From Anaerolineales bacterium (lineage in GTDB: Bacteria > Chloroflexota > Anaerolineae > Anaerolineales > Villigracilaceae): DNA of 5,950 bases. The notes below the pieces were generated by a model. The model saw only the letters and a program-made list of their open reading frames with translations. It ran no database searches and was not told where the DNA came from. A program made the position numbers and the translations under genes. The stretch covers positions 1-5,950 of the forward strand of contig JADLCG010000291.1 of the NCBI GenBank assembly GCA_020847355.1. Reading direction: 5' to 3'. Each line of letters opens with the position of its first letter. Within the stretch, counting starts at the first letter, position 1. Positions 1 through 3,428 of this stretch are shown here, one piece after another.

Positions 1-108
1 AAGTTATTTGAAATCGGCAATACAATCACTTCGTTTGGTCAGGGATCAAACGGAGAAATTTATTTCCTCAGCGATACTGGAGAAGTTTACGAATTGACGC
101 AAAAATAA
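1..108 (+). CDS. C-terminal end of a probable PQQ-dependent (beta-propeller) sugar dehydrogenase, partial
   Basis: The frame is open from base 1 and ends at TAA 106-108, giving the last 35 residues of a protein whose start is left of the window. The tail contains ITSFGQGSNGEIYFLSDTGE followed by VYEL. The pattern SFG-x(4-5)-GE-[IL]-Y-[FV]-L-x(3)-G-x-[VI]-Y-x-L is typical of the final blade of soluble glucose/sorbosone-type PQQ-dependent dehydrogenases, which oxidise aldose sugars outside the cytoplasm. The call rests on this short tail only; another beta-propeller family is possible. It converges with modB, leaving about 60 bases between the two stop codons. The terminator in that gap faces the other way, so its own transcript end is not obvious. 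Confidence 0.55.
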   Translation, partial: KLFEIGNTITSFGQGSNGEIYFLSDTGEVYELTQK

Positions 109-129
109 AGCGTCAGTTGGCAGGGAAGC

Positions 130-164
130 AAAAAAAATGCAGGTCGCGCTTGTTGCGCGACCTG
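130..164 (-). terminator. Intrinsic terminator of the padR-modA-modB operon
   Basis: A perfect 10-bp inverted repeat (CAGGTCGCGC at 140-149, GCGCGACCTG at 155-164) has a 5-base loop. On the minus strand it is followed, after two bases, by eight consecutive T (A-tract 130-137 on the + strand). It begins four bases past the modB TAA at 168-170. The T-tract is only on the minus-strand side, so it chiefly ends the mod transcript; the + strand side has only TAATTATT after the stem. Confidence 0.9.
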
Positions 165-167
165 TAA

Positions 168-950
168 TTATTCCCCTCGTTCCAGTTTTTTGGTAATTAA
201 TAAAAGTATTGTGGAAACAAGTATCAATACAACCGATAATGCCAAAGCAATCCCTGAATTACGTTCAAACCCCAAATAAATTGCCATAGGCATCGTTTGA
301 GTTACGCCTTCCAAATTGCCAGCAAATAAAATTGTTGCGCCAAACTCGCCGAGCGCGCGCGTCCAAGTGAGGATCGCGCCGCTCAATAGCGCTTTGCCGG
401 CGAGCGGCAACATCACTTCGCGGAACATTTGCCAGCGGTTCGCGCCTTCGACGTTGGCGGCTTCTTCGAGCTGTTTATCAATGCCCGTGAAGCCAACTCT
501 GGCAGAGCGAATGTATAACGGCGCGGCGACAAACATTTGAGCCATCACTACGGCTACCGTTGTGAATGGAAGTGAAATCCCAACTAAGTTTAGATACGAA
601 CCGAATAAGCCCCTGCGACCAAACGCGATCAATAACGCTAACCCTGCAACCGAAGGCGGCAGGACGATGGGTAAATCAATCAGCAGTTCGATCCATGACT
701 TGTATTTAATTCTCCAATTTGCCAAAATATAAGCAAGCGGCGTGCCAAAGAGAATTGCGCATACAGTTGTGATTGTGCTGGTGACCAGACTCAACTTCAA
801 CGCATCCAATGCTTGTTTGGAAAAAGCATAATTGAAAAATTCTGGGTTGATCGAACGGACAAAAACGGCTAATAGTGGCAACAAAAACAATCCCAGCATG
901 ATCATGCTTGGGATGATGAAGAGCCATTTTGAGTCGAGGAGTTTTTTCAT
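168..950 (-). CDS. modB: Molybdate ABC transporter permease ModB
   Basis: This is the integral membrane subunit of a molybdate (possibly tungstate) importer; two copies form the channel that accepts oxyanion from ModA. Numbering from the ATG at 950, the protein has 260 residues, normal for the family (about 220-270), with about six hydrophobic segments. It carries the ModB signature DLPIVLPPSVAGLALL near residues 92-107. The cytoplasmic EAA loop (EEAANVEGANRW...LPLAGKAL, about 162-188) docks the ATPase, and RALGEFGATILFAGN (about 198-212) is the strongly conserved C-terminal motif. A TTG two codons upstream (956) could extend it, but would leave only about 3 bases after the GGGA of the putative ribosome site, so ATG is preferred. 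It is last in the operon, 70 bases after modA, and is followed at once by a terminator. No modC gene follows, so the ATPase must be encoded elsewhere. Confidence 0.93.
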   Translation of the reverse strand: MKKLLDSKWLFIIPSMIMLGLFLLPLLAVFVRSINPEFFNYAFSKQALDALKLSLVTSTITTVCAILFGTPLAYILANWRIKYKSWIELLIDLPIVLPPSVAGLALLIAFGRRGLFGSYLNLVGISLPFTTVAVVMAQMFVAAPLYIRSARVGFTGIDKQLEEAANVEGANRWQMFREVMLPLAGKALLSGAILTWTRALGEFGATILFAGNLEGVTQTMPMAIYLGFERNSGIALALSVVLILVSTILLLITKKLERGE

Positions 951-957
951 GGGCAAT

Positions 958-1011
958 CGTCCCGCAGGTTTAATAGATTAACAAAATTTATCCAACCAAA
1001 CCTGCGGGACG
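958..1011 (-). promoter_or_regulatory. Intercistronic inverted repeat covering the modB ribosome binding region
   Basis: Two perfect 14-base arms, CGTCCCGCAGGTTT (958-971) and AAACCTGCGGGACG (998-1011), are separated by 26 bases. In the modA-to-modB mRNA the second arm ends only seven bases before the modB ATG at 950, and it contains the only purine-rich stretch (GCGGGA) that could act as the Shine-Dalgarno. Folding would therefore hide the modB ribosome site and would also protect the modA 3' end. No T-run follows on the minus strand, so it is not a normal terminator for this operon; on the + strand it is followed by TTTTTA but no + gene reads into it. It may also belong to an interspersed repeat family. 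Confidence 0.65.
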
Positions 1012-1020
1012 TTTTTATTG

Positions 1021-1812
1021 TTAGGGAGAAGCAAATCCCCATTTTTGCAAAATCGCCTGCCCCTCATCTGAAAGCACATAGGCGATGAAGGCTTGCGCCA
1101 TATCCGCATTTGCGGATTCGACCAACGGCGCGATTGGATATTTGGCAATGACATTTATATCTGTTGGTATTTCAATCGTCGCCAAATCAGGCGCGGCGAC
1201 GGCATCGGAGGTGTACACGATACCCGCATCCGCTTCGCCCAATTGGATTTTTGCCACGACTTGCTTGACGTTATCTTCATTAGAAACGACATTTGCTAAC
1301 ACTTTATCTTTGAAGTCGCTTCCATAAACGTTGTTCATTTTATCCAATGCTTCGCGTGAATATCTGCCTACTGGAACTTCTTCAGCGGCGAGAACGATTT
1401 TGATTCCAGCATTGGCTAGGTCTTCGATAGAGTCAATGCCAGCGGGATTATTTGCAGGAAGAATCACAACCAATTTGTTATTGAGAAAAACATGCGAACT
1501 TTCTGCGGTCACAAACGAACCTGTGACTAATGCGTCCATCTCTTTGCCGCTTGCGGATGCGAACACGTCGGCAGGCGCGCCTTCTTCGATCTGAGTCCGC
1601 AAGGCTTGCGAGCCAGCGAAGTTGAAGGTGACGGTCACATTCGGGTTGGCGGCTTGGAAATTATTTCCAATTTCGGTGAATGCGTCCGTCAATGAGGCGG
1701 CGGCGAAAACATTCAACGTGACTGGCTCAGATAAAGGCGTTGGGGTTGCGGCGGGCGCGCATCCCGCTAGAAAGATCGCCAGCAGGAGCATGAGTGATAG
1801 AAAGCGTTTCAT
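1021..1812 (-). CDS. modA: Molybdate ABC transporter substrate-binding lipoprotein ModA
   Basis: This is the high-affinity binding protein that captures molybdate (or tungstate) outside the membrane and delivers it to ModB. The 263 residues start with a lipoprotein signal: MKRF, a hydrophobic stretch, and the lipobox LAGC with lipidated Cys18. A short Pro/Thr/Ala linker (19-30) follows, then a type II periplasmic-binding fold. Family motifs are FAAASLTDAF (36-45, ligand Ser40), FAGSQALRTQIEEGAPADVFASA (65-87, ligand Ser68), EEVPVGRYS (144-152), NEDNVKQVVAKIQLGEADAGIVYTSD (178-203, ligand Tyr200) and a C-terminal LSDEGQAILQKWGF. Ser40, Ser68 and Tyr200 match known oxyanion ligands of ModA. The ATG at 1810-1812 lies one base past the padR stop, with AAGG seven bases upstream inside the last padR codons, so translation is probably coupled to padR. 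The lipid anchor fits a cell without a conventional periplasm, as in Chloroflexota. Confidence 0.95.
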   Translation of the reverse strand: MKRFLSLMLLLAIFLAGCAPAATPTPLSEPVTLNVFAAASLTDAFTEIGNNFQAANPNVTVTFNFAGSQALRTQIEEGAPADVFASASGKEMDALVTGSFVTAESSHVFLNNKLVVILPANNPAGIDSIEDLANAGIKIVLAAEEVPVGRYSREALDKMNNVYGSDFKDKVLANVVSNEDNVKQVVAKIQLGEADAGIVYTSDAVAAPDLATIEIPTDINVIAKYPIAPLVESANADMAQAFIAYVLSDEGQAILQKWGFASP

Positions 1813-1813
1813 T

Positions 1814-2368
1814 TTATATCCTTGAAATGTGGAATTGGGTTCTTATCTCCGCCATCCAGTTTTGGATGAGGCGCAATTGTTGCAGGCGGAGGTCAAGACT
1901 TAAGCGGTTATAAATTTGTTCAGGGGGAAGATGTTCGACGAGCGTTTCTAATTTCACAATGCTGGATTTGATTTCATCAGTTTGTGATTTGTAAATTTGC
2001 GAGATGCTTTCGGGGCGATGCAGTTGGGCGAAAAATAAACGCGTCAGAAATTCAAGGCGAATGGAGCGGGCATTCGTGCCGATGCCGAGTTCAAGCCATT
2101 CAAAGAAGCGTTTTCGTCCCTGTGCCGTGATCCGCAACATTTGACGCGCTGGCAATTTCTCCTGCTCCACAATGTGAGCGGAAATATCGCCGCGAGTCTC
2201 GAGTCGCTTCAAGATGGCGTATGCTTGACTCTGACTCAGATGCCAGACATGCCCAAGTTCGGTTGTGAATTTTTGGTGAAGGTCGTAGCCGTGGCTTTGA
2301 CCTGAAATCAGAAAGCCAAGCAGGGCGAATTCGGGGGAAAGGTTGCCAGAATGTTTATTTTCGCTCAT
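1814..2368 (-). CDS. PadR-family transcriptional regulator, first gene of the mod operon
   Basis: This is a DNA-binding repressor of 184 residues. The N-terminal winged helix (about 10-95) has the PadR hallmarks FALLGFLISGQSHGYDLHQKF (14-34), the recognition helix region LSQSQAYAILKRLETRGDI (44-62) and a wing ending TAQGRKRFFEWL. The C-terminal part (about 100-176) is helical and rich in Leu/Gln/Glu, as in the Vir_C-type dimerisation domain of longer PadR proteins. The ATG at 2366-2368 is the first start after the promoter. The stop TAA (1814-1816) is one base from the modA ATG, so padR and modAB share one transcript. A palindrome over the promoter suggests autorepression. Molybdate operons are usually controlled by ModE, so a PadR here is unusual. 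The effector is unknown; molybdate itself or a metabolite are both possible, and this is inference. Confidence 0.9.
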   Translation of the reverse strand: MSENKHSGNLSPEFALLGFLISGQSHGYDLHQKFTTELGHVWHLSQSQAYAILKRLETRGDISAHIVEQEKLPARQMLRITAQGRKRFFEWLELGIGTNARSIRLEFLTRLFFAQLHRPESISQIYKSQTDEIKSSIVKLETLVEHLPPEQIYNRLSLDLRLQQLRLIQNWMAEIRTQFHISRI

Positions 2369-2413
2369 ATATACTCATTGGGTGAGTATATAGCCAGTTT
2401 TTTATTTTGACAA
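2368..2413 (-). promoter_or_regulatory. Promoter of padR-modA-modB with overlapping palindromic operator
   Basis: Read on the minus strand: -35 TTGTCA (complement of 2408-2413), a 17-base spacer, and -10 TATACT (complement of 2385-2390). The start point should be near 2378, only about ten bases before the padR ATG. A perfect palindrome with arms TATATACTCA (2368-2377) and TGAGTATATA (2383-2392), separated by five bases, covers the -10, the start point and the first base of the start codon. TATACT/AGTATA half sites are of the kind bound by PadR proteins. The simplest reading is that the PadR product blocks its own promoter. The leader is very short and has only a weak TGAG before the ATG. Confidence 0.8.
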
Positions 2414-2423
2414 GGTGAGAGGT

Positions 2424-2551
2424 ATGTCATTGCGAGCCGCGCTTTCCCTGGCGCCGCCCGTCAGGGCAGGTGCGGTTTTAGCGGCGAAGCAATCTTCTGT
2501 AAAGTTGAGGATTGCTTCGGACGAAGAACAAGAGCGTCCTCGCAACGACAT
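2424..2551. repeat. MITE-like interspersed palindromic repeat
   Basis: The ends are near-perfect inverted repeats: ATGTCATTGCGAG (2424-2436) and CTCGCAACGACAT (2539-2551), 12 of 13 bases pairing. Inside is a second, perfect 10-bp inverted repeat, CGAAGCAATC (2485-2494) with GATTGCTTCG (2510-2519), and a small CCCTG/CAGGG hairpin (2446-2450, 2462-2466). There is no open reading frame of substance. Elements starting TGTCATTGCGAG and containing CGAAGCAATC are, from general knowledge, widespread non-coding repeats in many bacterial genomes. The right end touches the fmdE stop codon (2551-2553), and the element fills most of the gap between fmdE and the padR promoter, where its folding could act as a transcript end. 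Confidence 0.75.
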
Positions 2552-3123
2552 TAGGCTGATTGATAATACCCACCCTCAGCGCAAGAATAGCAATAATTTT
2601 TTCCTTCAACAATTCTTTCTCTTTCATTGATAATTTCTTCCCCGCATTGCTCACAATTGACTCGTTTGCCGGCGCGAGAAATCACCTCCGCCAGCGAGAA
2701 TTTCAAGGCGACTTCCTGCACGGTCATTAGTTCTTCATCGGGCATGGTTTGATAAGCTTGCAGTTGCGCGAAGTAATGGCGCTTTTCTGTAGGGACATGC
2801 AGGTAGGCTTTTTCGCGGACATCTAAAGCCGGAGCGATGCGGAATGCCCGACCCGTTTTTGTGTTGATAAAAGTCGCGGCGACTTTGCCGTAATCTTCAA
2901 TGCGTAAGGTACGGTGACCGACTGTGCAGTGCGTGGCGGCGATCACGCCGTCCACAAAACAGCCATCCGTTTCGGAGATGATGAGCAAATGCTTGGGGCG
3001 GGCAGAAAGCTCAAAGTCGTGAATCAGCAAGCCTTTAAGTCCGAAGCGCACGCCGAGAATTTGTCGCGGGCAGAGGTGGCTATGATCGCTGGAAGCCGCG
3101 TCCAGCAGAGGTTGTAAATCCAT
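2551..3123 (-). CDS. FmdE-family protein with C-terminal zinc finger
   Basis: The 190 residues match the formylmethanofuran dehydrogenase subunit E-like family. The FmdE domain (about 5-150) shows HSHLCPRQILGVRFG (14-28, with H16 and C18) and ETDGCFVDGVIAATHCTVG (51-69, with C55 and C66), followed by LRIEDYGKVAATF (73-85). A C-terminal zinc-ribbon/TraR-like finger has CEQC (157-160) and CYSC (178-181), the same two-part layout as archaeal FmdE proteins that end in a Zn finger. In archaea FmdE is linked to Mo/W formylmethanofuran dehydrogenase; in bacteria its exact role is unsettled, with metal binding or a part in Mo enzyme assembly suggested. Its position next to modAB on the same strand supports a Mo/W connection. 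The ATG at 3121-3123 is the natural start; no strong Shine-Dalgarno is visible, and a TATAAT seven bases upstream suggests a leaderless message. There is no sign of other fmd subunits here. Confidence 0.88.
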   Translation of the reverse strand: MDLQPLLDAASSDHSHLCPRQILGVRFGLKGLLIHDFELSARPKHLLIISETDGCFVDGVIAATHCTVGHRTLRIEDYGKVAATFINTKTGRAFRIAPALDVREKAYLHVPTEKRHYFAQLQAYQTMPDEELMTVQEVALKFSLAEVISRAGKRVNCEQCGEEIINERERIVEGKNYCYSCAEGGYYQSA

Positions 3124-3130
3124 AGATGGG

Positions 3131-3136
3131 ATTATA
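3131..3136 (-). promoter_or_regulatory. Candidate -10 box of fmdE (leaderless arrangement)
   Basis: A perfect TATAAT on the minus strand (ATTATA on +) ends seven bases before the fmdE ATG, so transcription would begin at or next to the start codon. No good -35 lies 17 bases upstream; TTGTCA occurs 28 bases upstream, too far. The absence of a clear ribosome site fits a leaderless mRNA, but the assignment is tentative. Confidence 0.4.
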
Positions 3137-3163
3137 AATCCTGTTCATTGCGCGGCGCGTGAA

Positions 3164-3193
3164 TTGACAAAACTTTTATTTTTATGAGATAAA
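3164..3193 (+). promoter_or_regulatory. Promoter in front of the decayed SAM riboswitch (copy 1)
   Basis: TTGACA (3164-3169) is followed, 18 bases on, by GATAAA (3188-3193), or 16 bases on by GAGATA. The matching stretch before copy 2 has CTAACA and GATATAAA, so the duplicated segment includes the promoter. It points right, away from fmdE, and would transcribe the riboswitch remnant and then run antisense into the 3' end of the phosphatase gene. Confidence 0.5.
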
Positions 3194-3263
3194 CCAGAAA
3201 TAAATTAGTACGCTGTACTCATCCAGAGAAACTGAGGGACGACCCGTTGACGCTTCGGCAACC
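3165..3263 (+). repeat. Direct repeat, copy 1 (promoter plus riboswitch 5' half)
   Basis: This segment matches 5814-5913 at an offset of 2649 bases. 3165-3229 is identical at 62 of 65 positions, including 41 unbroken bases (3189-3229). From 3230 to 3263 the match drops to about 27 of 34 with one single-base gap, as expected if this copy is no longer under selection for the aptamer. Both copies keep a small hairpin just before the aptamer (AGTAC 3207-3211, GTACT 3215-3219). Confidence 0.9.
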
Positions 3264-3271
3264 AAGCAGTG
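3220..3271 (+). ncRNA. Decayed SAM-I (S-box) riboswitch, 5' half
   Basis: SAM-I aptamers sense S-adenosylmethionine in the leaders of methionine/SAM genes. Here the P1 5' strand (CTCATCC), AGAG, the conserved GAGGGAC (3234-3240), CCC and CGGCAACC (3256-3263) are kept, but key parts are lost. GG after GAGA is AA, the conserved TGAAA is TGACG (3248-3252), one base is missing after GGGAC, and four bases are deleted in the P3 loop region (ACC joined directly to AAGC at 3263/3264). GTGCC and all of P4 are absent. Downstream is a heptamer repeat and then a truncated gene, not a methionine gene. A GGATG at 3304-3308 could still pair with CATCC, but binding of SAM is unlikely. Confidence 0.8.
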
Positions 3272-3296
3272 ATTAGTTATCAGTAATCAGTGAAGA
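3269..3296 (+). repeat. Heptamer tandem repeat
   Basis: Four consecutive seven-base units read GTGATTA, GTTATCA, GTAATCA and GTGAAGA (3269, 3276, 3283, 3290). The first three fit GTNAT[TC]A; the last is diverged. The array sits exactly where the P3 3' strand and P4 of the SAM aptamer should be, and six bases before the ATG of the truncated gene. Short heptamer arrays of this type are common intergenic elements in some bacteria. Confidence 0.7.
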
Positions 3297-3301
3297 AACA
3301 C

Positions 3302-3403
3302 ATGGATGATACAGATACCATTCAAAAAATAATTGCACGCTTCGCCAATAGTTTCTACATGAAAACTTGGGACAGACTGCAGGTCTGTTTTACCTCATGT
3401 TGA
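3302..3403 (+). pseudogene. Truncated 5' end of an NTF2/SnoaL-like gene
   Basis: The frame ATG 3302 to TGA 3401-3403 gives 33 residues, starting MDDTDTIQKIIARFANSF and continuing YMKTWDRLQVCFTSC. The pattern of acidic N-terminus, I-x2-[IL]-[IL]-x-RFANSF, KxWDxLQxCFT is what one expects at the start of SnoaL-like/NTF2-fold proteins (usually 120-160 residues), where the next stretch would hold acidic and Tyr residues lining the cavity. Here the match stops after CFT and a stop follows, so about 100 codons are missing. Only a weak ribosome site (GAAGAA) precedes the ATG. It is most likely a remnant left when the region was rearranged. An independent micropeptide is possible but less likely. The similarity is from memory of the family and unverified. 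Confidence 0.6.
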
Positions 3404-3428
3404 TCGGTTGCCCTAAAAGTAGAGTAGT

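Noticed and set aside
951..956. TTG at 956 as the modB start
   Set aside because: It adds only Met-Pro, and the nearest purine-rich stretch would be about three bases away, too close; ATG at 950 fits better.
958..1016. Inverted repeat plus TTTTTA read as a + strand terminator
   Set aside because: No + strand gene reads into it; the genes on both sides are on the minus strand, so the relevant effect is on the modA-modB mRNA.
3269..3296. Heptamer array as a CRISPR
   Set aside because: The units are seven bases with no spacers; no cas gene is present.
3372..3391. ACAGAC/GTCTGT hairpin followed by TTTT, a possible + strand terminator
   Set aside because: It lies inside the NTF2-like coding remnant, where the bases encode a family-typical WDRLQVCF stretch; the 6-bp stem and four T are weak and probably coincidental. 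On the minus strand, where it could end the phosphatase mRNA, no adequate T-run follows.
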